In this document: piece after piece, positions 29,542 to 39,510 of the stretch
Layout: every line of letters begins with the position of its first letter
Numbering within the stretch: the first letter of the stretch is position 1
NCBI GenBank assembly: GCA_963748095.1
Contig: CAVVIO010000097.1
Coordinates: 219,701 to 283,700 of the forward strand
Reading direction: 5' to 3'
DNA: 64,000 nt
Source of the DNA: CAVVIO01 sp963748095
GTDB taxonomy: Bacteria > Bacteroidota > Bacteroidia > Bacteroidales > UBA10428
Translations under genes and position numbers: made by a program
Notes under the pieces: generated by a model
Databases searched by the model: none
The model's input: the letters and a program-made list of their open reading frames with translations, nothing else
Told to the model about the DNA's origin: nothing

Positions 29542-30820
29542 ATGTTGAAGTATATTTTAGTTTTCCTGACGCTCATAAAATCCTATTTTGGATTTCCCCA
29601 GGAAAAATTTTCTGCCTTCTTCGAAAATAAATCGCTCCGTATGGATTATATCCATGCAGGAAATGAAAATAATAGCAGTATCTACCTTAAAGAATTCAGG
29701 GAAGAGCCCTTTTGGGGAGGATCAAAAATCAACCTGACCGATACATTTAAATATGGTGATTATTTGCTGGAAATGTATGATTCCGTATCCGGACAACTGA
29801 TTTATTCAAGGGGATACAATACATTGTTTAAAGAATGGCAGACCACCGAACAGGCGGAATCATCAGCAAAAATCCTTTTATGAATCGGTTGTGATGCCTT
29901 ATCCCGTAAAAACAGTCAGGATCGTAATTAAAAAACGAAACAGGCAATTACAGTTCGAAAATTTTTATGAGATCTTTTTAAATCCACACAACCTGTTTAT
30001 TCGCCGCGACCCACCTCCGGCATATGAAACCCATCAAATTGTATATTCCGGCGACCCTTCTCAGAAACTGGATATCGTGTTTTTATCCGATGGCTATACC
30101 AGCAACGAAATGCCAAAATTTATTGATGATGTAAAGCGATTTGCCGGAGATTTGCGGAAATGGAAGCCTTACAATGAACTTGCTGATAAAATTAATGTGT
30201 GGGCAGTAGAAGCTCCATCACAGGAATCGGGCACGGATTTCCCGGAAAAAAACAGCTGGAAAAATACGGTGTTGAATTCAGGATTCTACACATTTGGTAT
30301 AGAAAGATACCTGACAACTGAAGACTATAAAACCGTACGGGATATTGCTTCATGTGTGCCCTATGACCAGATCTGCATCCTGGTGAATACTGATAAATAC
30401 GGTGGCGGCGGGATTTATAATTTCTACACCTTGTTTGCTGCCAACAACACCTATTCCGAATATCTTTTTATGCATGAGTTCGGACACGGATTTGTTTGTC
30501 TTGCAGATGAATATTATAATTCGGAAGTGGCTTATAAAAACTACTATGATATTTTTACGGAACCCTACGAAGCAAATATCACCACGTTGGTTAACTTTAA
30601 AAGTAAATGGAAAGACATGGTTGATCCGGGTACACCCATTCCCACACCCGTCGATTCCATTTATTTCAATAAAGTAGGAGCATTCGAAGGAGCGGGTTAT
30701 ATGGCGAAAGGCGTTTACCGACCAGCCTGGAACTGTTCCATGAAAACAGTATCAATCAATAATTTCTGCCCGGTTTGTCAGCGGGCTATCCGGCAAATGG
30801 TTGAATTTTACGCAAAATAA
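29542..30820 (+). CDS. Secreted M64-family (IgA-type) metallopeptidase, frameshifted
   Basis: Two frames encode one peptidase. The first (29542-29883) has a signal peptide and the N-terminal M64_N domain (DYIHAGNENNSS). The second (to 30820) holds the M64 catalytic domain with the zinc motif HEFGHGFVCLADEY near its middle. The break falls in a run of five A at 29868-29872; with four A the join reads AKSFYESVVMPYP. The family includes secreted IgA proteases and related host- or protein-degrading enzymes. Sequencing error or a true pseudogene cannot be decided here. Confidence 0.78.
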
Positions 30821-30892
30821 AATTTAAGCACTTTTGCTTTTCTGGATCTTATATTTCCCGATAACCTGGCCGATCAAAAACTGAGAAGATAA

Positions 30893-30920
30893 AAAAAGGG
30901 AGCTCTTTACGAACTCCCTT
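30893..30920 (-). terminator. Terminator of the DUF3127 gene
   Basis: Inverted repeat AAGGGAG (30896-30902) and CTCCCTT (30914-30920); on the minus strand the stem is followed by a T-run. It lies directly downstream of the DUF3127/cyclophilin/FKBP set. Confidence 0.75.
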
Positions 30921-30932
30921 CCTGTATTTTAT

Positions 30933-31295
30933 TTAAAAAGGTAAATCATCTGTTTCATCAGGAAGTGGTGGCATGTCCTCCTCATCGGGAAGCGGTGGCA
31001 GATCATCCGTCGTTGTAGTTTCTGCTCCGGTAACTTTTTCAAGTCTCCAGGCCTGCAGATTCACAAAATACGTGTCTTTCCATTTATTTCCCTTGATGTT
31101 GAAAGTAACTTTAACATCCTCCCCGGTTTTGTAACTGTTGATAAGTGAAGTCTTATCCTGAACCAGTTGAAATTTTATCTGGTCGGTAAATTCTCCGTCT
31201 TTTTTTTCAATTACGAACTCCCTTTTTTTAAAACGGTCACTTACTTGAACTTCCTCGTATATCTCAATTATTTTTCCGGTAATATCAAAACTCAT
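30933..31295 (-). CDS. DUF3127 domain protein
   Basis: 120 residues. The first about 90 residues match the DUF3127 family, an OB-fold-like single-domain protein (MSFDITGKIIEIYEEVQVS start, then KKREFVIEKKDGEF and FNIKGNKWKDTYFVNL). The tail is acidic and proline-rich (DDLPPLPDEEDMPPLPDE). The OB-like fold with an acidic tail resembles single-stranded nucleic-acid binding proteins, but the function is not known. It is the last gene of a set with two prolyl isomerases, starting 9 bp after the cyclophilin stop. Confidence 0.85.
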   Translation of the reverse strand: MSFDITGKIIEIYEEVQVSDRFKKREFVIEKKDGEFTDQIKFQLVQDKTSLINSYKTGEDVKVTFNIKGNKWKDTYFVNLQAWRLEKVTGAETTTTDDLPPLPDEEDMPPLPDETDDLPF

Positions 31296-31303
31296 AATCG
31301 GTA

Positions 31304-31741
31304 TTATTCTTCTACGACAACGATTTTTTCAATGGTATCACCCTGTTTTATCTGATCAATTACGTCAAGTCCTTCCACAACTTTCCCAAAACAGGTATGT
31401 TGCCTGTCGAGATGCTGTGTGTTACTTCGGTTATGACAAATAAAAAACTGAGATCCTCCGGTGTCCCTTCCGGCATGGGCCATGGATAAAACCCCACGGT
31501 CGTGATACTGGTTTTCACCATCCAGCTCACACTTAATGGTATATCCCGGGCCACCGGTACCATCTCCTTTGGGACAACCACCCTGGATCACAAAATCAGG
31601 GATCACCCGGTGAAAGGTGAGCCCGTCATAAAATCCTTTTTTTGCCAGGCTGATAAAGTTTTCAACTGTGCCGGGAGCATCTTTTTCATAAAATTCCACC
31701 AGCATATTTCCTTTTTCAGTTTGTATCTTGGCTTTTTTCAT
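31304..31741 (-). CDS. Cyclophilin-type peptidyl-prolyl isomerase
   Basis: 145 residues, a minimal cyclophilin. The active-site pattern is visible: FHRVIPDFVIQGG (near 40-52, catalytic Arg in FHR), GGSQFFICH (near 95) and LDRQHTCFGKVVEG (near 110). It lacks a signal peptide, so it should act in the cytoplasm. The start follows the stop of the upstream FKBP gene with no spacer. Confidence 0.93.
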   Translation of the reverse strand: MKKAKIQTEKGNMLVEFYEKDAPGTVENFISLAKKGFYDGLTFHRVIPDFVIQGGCPKGDGTGGPGYTIKCELDGENQYHDRGVLSMAHAGRDTGGSQFFICHNRSNTQHLDRQHTCFGKVVEGLDVIDQIKQGDTIEKIVVVEE

Positions 31742-32455
31742 TTATTTTCCTGCTTTTTCTGCTGGTCCTTTTTTTACTTTTATCAACTCTATTTCAAATA
31801 TAAGGGCATCATTAGGCTCGATTGGGCCGCCGGGTTTTACATTTGTTCCATAAGCCAGTTCAGTGGGGACATATAATTCCCATTTCCCACCTTCCTTCAT
31901 CATCTCTAAAGCTTCCTGCCAGCCTTTGATTACATTTTTAACAACGAATGTTGCAGGTTCACCGTGTTTGGATGAACTGTCAAACTCTTCACCGTTAATC
32001 AATGTTCCCTTGTAATTACAAACAACTGTATCGTTTGGTCCGGGAGTTGGTCCGGTACCTGCACGCAGAATTTTATACTGCAAACCGCTTTCTGTTGTTT
32101 TTACATCAGGTTTGTTCTTATTATCTTCAAGAAACTTACGCCCGGCCTCCAGATTTTCCTGAATCAGTGCAGCCCGTTGTTTCATGAAGAAATTATTTAA
32201 AAACTGCTGAATTTGTTCATCTGTATATGCAATTTCTTTTCCGCTGTAAATATCGTCAATAGCTTTTTTCATGGCAGCAGAATTAAAATCTTTCAGGTGA
32301 CTTTGATCTTTCAGGCTTTTACCTATCGAAAGTCCGATAAAATAACTTGCCGTATCCGTTTCGGTATTCAGTGAAACCTGCTTGCTTCCTGTACTGCATG
32401 AAGCGGCAAGAAATGCTGTTAATACCAGGATAATTAATACATTACCAATTTTCAT
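31742..32455 (-). CDS. FKBP-type peptidyl-prolyl isomerase, lipoprotein
   Basis: 237 residues. A lipoprotein signal (LAASCSTG, Cys near 20) leads into an FKBP_N dimerisation domain (about 35-120) and a C-terminal FKBP domain (about 135-230, with SGLQYKILRAGTG, DTVVCNYKGTLINGEEFDSS and the WQEALEMMKEGGKWELYVP segment). It should be membrane-anchored in the periplasm and help fold secreted proteins. It heads an operon with the cyclophilin and DUF3127 genes. Confidence 0.93.
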   Translation of the reverse strand: MKIGNVLIILVLTAFLAASCSTGSKQVSLNTETDTASYFIGLSIGKSLKDQSHLKDFNSAAMKKAIDDIYSGKEIAYTDEQIQQFLNNFFMKQRAALIQENLEAGRKFLEDNKNKPDVKTTESGLQYKILRAGTGPTPGPNDTVVCNYKGTLINGEEFDSSSKHGEPATFVVKNVIKGWQEALEMMKEGGKWELYVPTELAYGTNVKPGGPIEPNDALIFEIELIKVKKGPAEKAGK

Positions 32456-32604
32456 AATTTTGTTGTTTATAATTTTCAGTTAAAAAGCACGAAGATAAAA
32501 TATTTATTCCAGTAATAGAGTAAATTGTGTATAAAACTTTTTTATTTTAACCGTAAGAATCCTTAATTTTTCAGTCTTCTTAAAACCAGGAATATTAAAG
32601 GAAT

Positions 32605-34594
32605 ATGAACAGAAAACAAGAATTAGTAGCAGGTATTTTAATAGTAAGTTTAACGATTTTTAACTTACAATCGATTCGCGGACAAAATCCGGACAAAAAT
32701 AAACTGTACGAAGAGGCAATGCAGTCTTTTAACAGCAAAGATTACACCGGTGCTTTCACTGATTTTCAGCAATTATTGAACATGTACCCGAAGGAACCCG
32801 AATACCAGTATTATTCGGGAATATGTCTGTTACGCATGAACCGGCAATTAGATAAAGCCATCGCTTATCTGGCCTTTGCAGCTTCTAAAAACGCAACAAA
32901 AGATGCTTATTATTATCTTGGACGGGCATATCACCTGAATTATCAGTTTGACGATGCTGTTAATGCCTATAAAAGTTTTGAAAGGACTGCGCCAGGGAGG
33001 GTGAAAAGAAAATTCAACACGGATCACCTGATCGAAATGGCCGAAAACGGTAAAGAACTGACCCTTACAGGGCAGACAACAGAAGTGGTTGACACCTCCC
33101 ATTCATCCCTTGATAAAATTGAAGCAAAATATACCATCAATAATGCAGTAGGGTAAACTGATTTACAAGCCAAAAGAATTTTACAGTAAAAATGATATCA
33201 AAAAAGATTATCGTTCTTTGTTATTCCTTCCTGCATCGGTAAAAGCTGGTGAGTATATATATGTATCGGGATATTCCAAAAATATCAGACATGGTAAAGA
33301 AATATTCCGGATCAAAAAAATCGACGACCGTACCTGGAGTGAACCTGAAGTGCTGGATAATACCATTAATACTGATTATGATGAGGAATATCCTTATTTC
33401 GACAGGAAAAGTTCAACGTTGTATTTCAGCTCAAAGGGGCACAACAGCATGGGAGGCTATGATATTTTTAAAAGTACATACGACTCAGTTAACGGAAAAT
33501 GGTCGGAACCTGTAAATATAGGTTTTCCTGTTAATTCTCCCTATGATGATTTCCTGTACATTACCAGTAAAGATAACCAGTTAGCCTGTTTTTCTTCCAG
33601 CCGCGCTGAAGAACCTGGCCATGTTACCATTTATACGATCAAACTGAATAAAACTTCCGGTAATCGGAAATATGCAACATTGCAGGATATACAGCAGGCA
33701 GCTGCATTATCCATCAGTAATGAACCTGATAATTTTACATCACAAAGAAAACCGGTAGAAACTGAAACAGTAAAATACGCTGCAAATAAAAATTTTGATG
33801 ACCTGGCATACAAAAAATTAATCGGTGATGCACTTGGCCTTCAGCTAGAAGCTGATTCCTTATCGCGGCAGGCAAGAGAAAAACGACTGGCAGTAAAAGA
33901 AACAAAAGACGAAGAAATACGGAAACAATTATTTTCGGATATTTCAGCTTTGGAACGTAATGCTTCTGCCATTCAAAAACAGGCAGACGAAAAATATGCA
34001 CGTGCAGCCGCTATGAAAAAACCGGAAACTTTGCCTGAAAACACGGAAAAAGAAGTCACATCTCATCAAAATGATGCTGTTGAATTAAAAGAGGAGATTA
34101 ATGGCATAAAAGTATATCAATACAAACCGTCAGCCGTCACCCAGGAACCGGAGTTTAGTGATACGAACACCATGGAAAGCAAACCGGAACCTCCTACCCC
34201 GGTAAAAGAAGAAATCAAAAAATCACCTGAAAAAACACTGTCCGACAATTTTCAAATTCTTCCTGACAATGCTTATTCAGACACCCGGCCAATTCCAGAA
34301 AATCCACCTCTTCCTATGGGGCTGGTCTACCGTATTCAATTAGGCGCTTTCAGCAAACCCGTTACACCGGAAACATTTAAAGGCGTTCAGCCTGTTAGTG
34401 TAGAAACGAATGAATCAGGTAACCTTTATAAGTATTTTGCAGGTTATCTTATTTCTACTGTCAGCGCCAACAAAGCCCTTCAGGAAATTCGTAATTATGG
34501 CTTCCCCGATGCTTTTATTGTTGCTTATTTTAACCGGGAGAAAATCCCTGTTGAACAAGCCAGAAAGGTCGAATTTGAAAAAATAAAATTTTAA
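32605..34594 (+). CDS. TPR-PD40-SPOR envelope protein, frameshifted
   Basis: One gene in two frames. The first (32605-33156) has a signal peptide and TPR-like repeats (LYEEAMQSFNSKDYTGAF). The second continues with WD40-like PD40 blades (for example YPYFDRKSSTLYFSSKGH and GGYDIFKS), a long charged linker, and a C-terminal SPOR-type domain (GLVYRIQLGAFSKP) that in other proteins binds denuded peptidoglycan. The break is in GGG at 33151-33153; with two G the join reads NAVGKLIYKPKEF. TPR-PD40 proteins in this phylum often end in OmpA; a SPOR end is less common. The product should be periplasmic and linked to the cell wall. Confidence 0.8.
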
Positions 34595-34631
34595 ATCAAT
34601 TCATACTGTTCCGTTTATACGGAAAATTTTA

Positions 34632-34639
34632 TAATTTTG
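34632..34639 (+). promoter_or_regulatory. Possible -7 box for clpS
   Basis: TAATTTTG matches TAnnTTTG 45 bp before the clpS ATG at 34684. The -33 position is weak. Confidence 0.35.
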
Positions 34640-34683
34640 GTTGGCCACAATTAACGGAGTCATAAAGTGGTAAAGGAACTGAC

Positions 34684-34971
34684 ATGAAAGAAAAAGAAAT
34701 CAGGGAAAATAAGCCGCAACTTGAAGAAATTGTTGAAAGCGACAGTACCGGGAAAAGTTATCTCATCCTGCATAATGATGACATACACACTTTCGACTAT
34801 GTGATCAAATCGCTGATTGAAGTATGTGAACTGGAAACTGTACAGGCTGAACAATGTACTTTCCTTGTACATTACAAGGGTAAATGTGATGTAAAAAAAG
34901 GAACTTTAAATTCTTTAAAACCTTTTAAAGACGGGCTTATTGAAAGGGGATTAAATGCCACAATCGATTAA
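34684..34971 (+). CDS. clpS: ATP-dependent Clp protease adaptor ClpS
   Basis: 95 residues. ClpS passes N-degron substrates to the ClpA/ClpC unfoldase. The core begins with YLILHNDDIHTFDYVI near residue 30, and the rest of the ClpS fold (VQAEQCTFLVHYKGKC) follows. The substrate-binding Asn/Asp pair in NDD and the conserved His are present. It starts 24 bp before the NfeD gene and probably shares its transcript. Confidence 0.93.
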   Translation: MKEKEIRENKPQLEEIVESDSTGKSYLILHNDDIHTFDYVIKSLIEVCELETVQAEQCTFLVHYKGKCDVKKGTLNSLKPFKDGLIERGLNATID

Positions 34972-34994
34972 CTCCTAAATTTAACAGCCATCCA

Positions 34995-35468
34995 ATGTCC
35001 GAAACTGCAATAATCCTGATCATCCTGCTTGGCATCCTTCTTTTTTTTATCGAATTTTTTATTATTCCCGGTGTGACCATTGCCGGGATAGGTGGATTCT
35101 TGCTGATACTAGGAGCTATAATCGCTGCATTTCATTATCACGGGCCGGAAGCTGGCCTCTGGACATTGGGAGGAACGTTACTCTTTTTCATTTTCGGTAT
35201 TATATTTATGGTCCGCAGCCGGACATGGAAAAGAGTGATGCTTGCCACAAATGTAGATGGTACTGTTGAAAATATTCAGACTACCGGGAAAATAAAACCC
35301 GGCGACTCAGGAAAAACCATTACACGCTTAAACCCTATAGGAAAGGTCCTTATCGACGATACGGTAGTAGAAGCTAAATCAATCGTTGGTTATATGAAAG
35401 AAAATACCGATATTGAAGTCGTTAAAGTTCAAAGCACGAATATAATTGTTAAACCAAAAAATAATTGA
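34995..35468 (+). CDS. NfeD-family membrane protein
   Basis: 157 residues with two or three N-terminal membrane helices (about 5-75) and a C-terminal OB-fold NfeD domain (about 85-155, GTVENIQTTGKIKPGDSG). NfeD proteins work with flotillin-like partners in membrane microdomains. The flotillin gene starts 3 bp after this stop, the classic pairing. Confidence 0.9.
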   Translation: MSETAIILIILLGILLFFIEFFIIPGVTIAGIGGFLLILGAIIAAFHYHGPEAGLWTLGGTLLFFIFGIIFMVRSRTWKRVMLATNVDGTVENIQTTGKIKPGDSGKTITRLNPIGKVLIDDTVVEAKSIVGYMKENTDIEVVKVQSTNIIVKPKNN

Positions 35469-35470
35469 AC

Positions 35471-36466
35471 ATGGAAGGAATTGGAGTATACATTTTTTAT
35501 ATAGTGGGAATTATCATCTTCCTGATGATAATTCTATATTTTGTGCCATTAGGATTGTGGTTTCAGGCACTTGTATCTGGAGTCAGAACTTCGCTGATAC
35601 AACTTATTTTTATGCGATGGCGAAAAGTTCCCCCCGGAGTGATCATACGCGCACTTATTGAAGCACATAAAGCCGGAATATCGAGCCTGAAACGTGATGA
35701 ACTGGAAGCCCACTTTTTAGCAGGTGGTCACGTTGAAAAAGTAGTACATGCATTGGTATCTGCTTCAAAAGCCAATATCGAACTTTCTTTCAAAATGGCT
35801 ACTGCAATCGACCTTGCCGGGAGAGATGTATTTGAAGCAGTACAAATGTCGGTTAATCCAAAAGTAATTAACACCCCACCTGTAACTGCTGTTGCAAAAG
35901 ACGGCATTCAGCTGATCGCCAAAGCCAGGGTTACCGTTCGGGCTAACATTAAGCAACTGGTAGGTGGTGCCGGTGAAGAAACTGTTCTCGCCCGTGTAGG
36001 TGAAGGAATTGTGTCATCTATCGGTTCAGCCGCTTCGCATAAAGTAGTTCTTGAAAATCCGGACTATATTTCAAAAGTAGTACTCGATAAAGGACTGGAT
36101 GCAGGAACAGCATTCGAAATATTATCCATAGATATTGCCGATATTGATATTGGGAAAAATATTGGTGCCGTACTGCAGATGGACCAGGCCAATGCCGATA
36201 AAAACATCGCGCAGGCCAAAGCCGAAGAGCGTAGAGCAATGGCTGTTGCCTTTGAACAGGAGATGAAAGCCAAAGCACAGGAAGCCAGGGCAAAAGTAAT
36301 CGAAGCTGAAGTACAGGTTCCACTGGCTATGGCAGAAGCATTTAAAAAGGGCAACCTGGGAATAATGGATTATTACCGGATGAAAAATATTGAAGCCGAC
36401 ACCAACATGCGCGATTCAATCTCGAAATCACCGGACAAGCCGGGAAGCGGACCGAAAAATAAATAA
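35471..36466 (+). CDS. floA: Flotillin-like protein FloA
   Basis: About 331 residues. A short N-terminal membrane anchor (IGVYIFYIVGIIIFLMI) is followed by the SPFH-like FloA core (NPKVINTPPVTAVAKDGIQL) and an alanine- and charge-rich coiled segment (AEERRAMAVAFEQEMKAKA). These proteins form scaffolds in functional membrane microdomains. The ATG at 35471 is favoured; a TTG at 35465 overlaps the NfeD stop. A terminator follows. Confidence 0.93.
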   Translation: MEGIGVYIFYIVGIIIFLMIILYFVPLGLWFQALVSGVRTSLIQLIFMRWRKVPPGVIIRALIEAHKAGISSLKRDELEAHFLAGGHVEKVVHALVSASKANIELSFKMATAIDLAGRDVFEAVQMSVNPKVINTPPVTAVAKDGIQLIAKARVTVRANIKQLVGGAGEETVLARVGEGIVSSIGSAASHKVVLENPDYISKVVLDKGLDAGTAFEILSIDIADIDIGKNIGAVLQMDQANADKNIAQAKAEERRAMAVAFEQEMKAKAQEARAKVIEAEVQVPLAMAEAFKKGNLGIMDYYRMKNIEADTNMRDSISKSPDKPGSGPKNK

Positions 36467-36494
36467 TACAGTCAAAAAAATTAAACACAAAATA

Positions 36495-36525
36495 AGAGAG
36501 AGGAATTAACAACCTCTCTTTTTTA
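36495..36525 (+). terminator. Terminator of the clpS-NfeD-floA unit
   Basis: AGAGAGG (36497-36503), a nine-base loop, CCTCTCT (36513-36519), then TTTTT, 31 bp after the floA stop. Confidence 0.85.
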
Positions 36526-36555
36526 TAAAAATAAATATAATTTGAAAAAGATTAT

Positions 36556-36586
36556 TTTGTGTTTGTATTTTGATTTTATACTTTTG
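36556..36586 (+). promoter_or_regulatory. Promoter of tRNA-Ser
   Basis: TTTG at 36556-36559, 19-bp spacer, TACTTTTG at 36579-36586: an exact Bacteroidota promoter match, about 100 bp upstream of the tRNA. Confidence 0.7.
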
Positions 36587-36689
36587 TCCTGCTTTTTACA
36601 GGAGGTAAGGAGAAGTTCTTTCAACAAGATTTGAATTTTATTTTACTGCAGGACTAACATCTGCAGTTTAATTCAATTATACATCCTCT

Positions 36690-36779
<90 letters not shown>

Positions 36780-36783
36780 CTTC

Positions 36784-36826
36784 GCCGGCCATTGTTCTAT
36801 ATTTGTAGAACGAAGGCCGGCTTTTT
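36784..36826 (+). terminator. Terminator of tRNA-Ser
   Basis: GCCGGCC (36784-36790) and GGCCGGC (36815-36821) enclose a second stem GTTCTA/TAGAAC, followed by TTTTT. It begins 6 bp after the tRNA. The same hairpin recurs at 36958-37001 and 37133-37175 as part of the tandem repeat. Confidence 0.85.
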
Positions 36827-37177
36827 AATTAATCTCCTTTAAATAATAATCATTCTACTGTGGCCGGCTGCGGCGGACACGGTCCGCTTGTTTTTATTGA
36901 AAATATTTCTTCTTTTAGGATATCTATGTTGCATTCCCAACGGATTCGAACAAAAGTGCCGGCCATTAGTTCTATATTTCTAGAACGAAGGCCGGCTTTT
37001 TAATTAATCTCCTTTAAATAATAATCATTCTACTGTGGCCGGCTGCGGCGGACACGGTCCGCTTGTTTTTATTGAATATATTTATTCTTTTAGGCTATCT
37101 ATGTTGCATTCCCAACGGATTCGAACAGAAGTGCCGGCCATTGTTCTATATTAGTAGAACGAAGGCCGGCTTTTTAA
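36784..37177 (+). repeat. Tandem repeat of about 175 bp carrying terminator hairpins (2.25 copies)
   Basis: Units start at 36784, 36958 and 37133; the third is cut at about 45 bp, at the stop of the downstream stress-protein gene. Each complete unit holds the GCCGGCC hairpin with T-run, a second hairpin GCGGAC-ACG-GTCCGC followed by TTGTTTTT, and a unique tail ending in GGATTCGAAC, which resembles part of a tRNA T-arm. The two complete copies differ at only a few positions, so the duplication is recent. Confidence 0.85.
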
Positions 37178-38038
37178 TTAATCATCATTATTTATATCCT
37201 TATAGACCAATATGGGAGGGTGATTTTCCCTAACAACTTTTTCAATAGCATTCGCCCATGCCATCTCGCGAAGCATATTCTTTTCACTATGTTGCAGGAT
37301 AATCAGATCAGCCCCAATCTCTGTGGCAAATTCACTGATATCGGTATATGCACTACTCGTATTATTTCTAACTATAGCATTCCCACTATTGTCTTTTAAG
37401 TCCTTTATAATATCCTCGTAACGAGGTGCATTTTCCGGGTGTTTATTATGCATAGATGTATTAAGACCGGAAACAACAATTTCAGCATGATAGCTTCTTG
37501 CCAGATCAGTAATGCTTTTTATTTCCATCTTATTATACTCCTTAAAGTCGCTTGCAAAAAGTATTCTTTTAACATCTGTATAGGTTCCTTCCGGAGGAAC
37601 AATCCATACGGGACAATCTGAGGATTCAATCGCGGTAAGCAAATTATATGCTTTTTTACCCGGCCCGGTTTCGTCAGTTATAAGTAAAAATGCCGTGTCG
37701 GGTTCCCGTGAATAATCATAAAGTGCGTCTTCAAGCATATCAATCCTTACTTCATTGAAAATCGGTGGTTGTGCCCCGATAAGTGAACCATGCTTTAAAA
37801 GCAATTCCTGGAGTTTGTCATATTTTTCATTTTTTTCCTTTTCCAGAAGTTCATCATGATCCAAACGCCCTGAAAAACTATGAGAATCACCATACGAAGA
37901 ATACCAGACATATTCCCTGGTATCAATTATATGTAAAAAATTCAAAGAATAACCAAAATGTTTCCCAAGATGTATTGCATATGGGACCAACCTTTCAGCT
38001 TCTTTAAACGGATTTGTGCAAACTAAAATTTTATTCAT
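37178..38038 (-). CDS. Universal stress protein (UspA family)
   Basis: 286 residues made of two USP-like domains. The first (about 1-140) starts MNKILVCTNPFKEAERLVPYA; the second (about 150-280) starts RILFASDFKEYNKMEI. The start was placed at the ATG at 38038 because that is where the USP fold begins; the open frame extends to 38110. The typical ATP-binding glycine motif is not obvious in either half. Tandem-domain USPs act as cytoplasmic stress proteins. Confidence 0.85.
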   Translation of the reverse strand: MNKILVCTNPFKEAERLVPYAIHLGKHFGYSLNFLHIIDTREYVWYSSYGDSHSFSGRLDHDELLEKEKNEKYDKLQELLLKHGSLIGAQPPIFNEVRIDMLEDALYDYSREPDTAFLLITDETGPGKKAYNLLTAIESSDCPVWIVPPEGTYTDVKRILFASDFKEYNKMEIKSITDLARSYHAEIVVSGLNTSMHNKHPENAPRYEDIIKDLKDNSGNAIVRNNTSSAYTDISEFATEIGADLIILQHSEKNMLREMAWANAIEKVVRENHPPILVYKDINNDD

Positions 38039-38308
38039 GATTTCTGAATTTATACAGGTTAACCTGCAAAACCCGTTCAAAATGATAATCGTACCTGAGA
38101 ACATTATCATTTAAAGTAGAATTCACAGGAATAGTGCATATTATAAATACAAAAATCAACTATTGCTGAACTGCTGATTGTGGATTTATATTCCTGTATG
38201 TGGATAAAAACCCACACTATCACATATGCAAATTCATGAATAATTATGCCCCTAAAGTCTTAGAAGAGATAATTAGAGTATTTCTCAGGATAATGCAGGT
38301 CGATCATT

Positions 38309-38524
38309 TTAAAACCTGTTTTTCAGAAGTCTGATAACCGAAAGTATCAATAGTTGTTGTCCCGTCTTTCTAAGTGTAGTTTTCAGAGATTCGATGAAGG
38401 ATGAACGGATGAGCTTTATACGCGAACCGAGAATTTCTTCCTGTATCTTTACATTATACCGGAAGCGCTCTTTAGCTATCCGCAAATCTGTAACAGTTCT
38501 CAGTCTTATTGAAGTATGGTCCAT
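38309..38524 (-). CDS. Small basic protein of the YtxH/holin-III operon
   Basis: 71 residues, basic, with possible helices and no recognised domain. The start lies 4 bp after the stop of the holin-III family gene upstream, so it is very likely the last gene of that operon. Such a third small gene often follows YtxH and PHH-III genes in this phylum, which supports it being real. Its function is unknown. Confidence 0.6.
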   Translation of the reverse strand: MDHTSIRLRTVTDLRIAKERFRYNVKIQEEILGSRIKLIRSSFIESLKTTLRKTGQQLLILSVIRLLKNRF

Positions 38525-38528
38525 AAAA

Positions 38529-38900
38529 TTATTTATTTATTTTCCTGTCATCTTCGGAAAAAATAATTTCAGCTATATTCCGTATGATATTATTGGAAAA
38601 TATCGGTTTGCGTAAAATATAAAATACAATGCCCAGAATTATATAAAAACCTGCTGAAATTAAAAATCCTGTAGCAATATTACCATATACGTTACCGTAC
38701 CAATAGCTGAAAGCAAAAGTTGCAAAAAGTAAAACAAACGATAAAGCAAGCATTACCATAACACTTGTGAAAAAATAAGTGCCGGATTTTACAATCTTGT
38801 CAAGCAGGTTAATTTTCCATAAATCTATCCGGGCATCTATATAACTTTTAATTACATGATTTAATTCCGATAAATTTTCTGTTAAAGTTTTATCTTTCAT
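38529..38900 (-). CDS. Phage holin family / DUF1469-like membrane protein
   Basis: 123 residues with two membrane helices (about 38-60 and 72-95) flanked by charged ends. It resembles the Phage_holin_3_6 (holin superfamily III) group, which in free-living bacteria is usually not a phage gene but an envelope or stress protein. It lies between the YtxH gene and a small ORF on the same strand. No phage genes are nearby. Confidence 0.75.
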   Translation of the reverse strand: MKDKTLTENLSELNHVIKSYIDARIDLWKINLLDKIVKSGTYFFTSVMVMLALSFVLLFATFAFSYWYGNVYGNIATGFLISAGFYIILGIVFYILRKPIFSNNIIRNIAEIIFSEDDRKINK

Positions 38901-38939
38901 AGTATCAATCTTTCAGAAGTATGATTTCCGCGCCTGATA

Positions 38940-39257
38940 TTATTTAGTTTCACTGACCTTTTTTTCAGCGTTTTTTGCTGCATTATCTACGGTTTTCTTA
39001 GCTTTATCTTTTACTTCTGTTTCAAGCGTACTGAATTTTTCTTTTATTTCATCCATCAGGTCATTGATGTAGTCTTTCAGATCATTTACCTTGCCTTGTA
39101 CATTGTCACTGATTTCTGAATTCAGCTTTTGTGTTTTTTTCTTTATCTTTTTCCTGGTTTTGGTTCCTTTATCGGGAGCAAACAGAATTCCGGTTACTGC
39201 TCCTAAAGCTGCACCTGCCAGAAATCCTACTACTGCATTTGAAGTTGATTTTGCCAT
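38940..39257 (-). CDS. YtxH domain-containing protein
   Basis: 105 residues. It begins with the YtxH glycine-rich hydrophobic segment (VVGFLAGAALGAVTGILFAPD, within residues 9-29) followed by a long lysine- and glutamate-rich helical tail (about 30-105). YtxH proteins are general-stress and envelope-associated. It heads a three-gene set with the holin-III and small ORFs, and is divergent from the AI-2E transporter. Confidence 0.85.
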   Translation of the reverse strand: MAKSTSNAVVGFLAGAALGAVTGILFAPDKGTKTRKKIKKKTQKLNSEISDNVQGKVNDLKDYINDLMDEIKEKFSTLETEVKDKAKKTVDNAAKNAEKKVSETK

Positions 39258-39510
39258 AACATTTAAATTTTATAGTTAATATTATTATTTACATCTATAC
39301 CATAGAAAAAACCTTGCCATAATTTTTTACCTGACGATCAGGGCTCTTCAAACGGGGTTACTGTAGAAATATATTCCGGTTTTACCCTTCGGGTGTGGAA
39401 AAATTTCCTCATTCTAAATTCAGGTAGCCTTCTCCATTCAACTGTTTTTCACATCCGGTTTATCTGGCTTACAATTTGACATCTTTATTATATTTAACAT
39501 TATACATATT

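Noticed and set aside
38529..38900. Prophage holin
   Set aside because: No lysin or phage structural genes are nearby; the operon with YtxH fits a chromosomal envelope or stress role.
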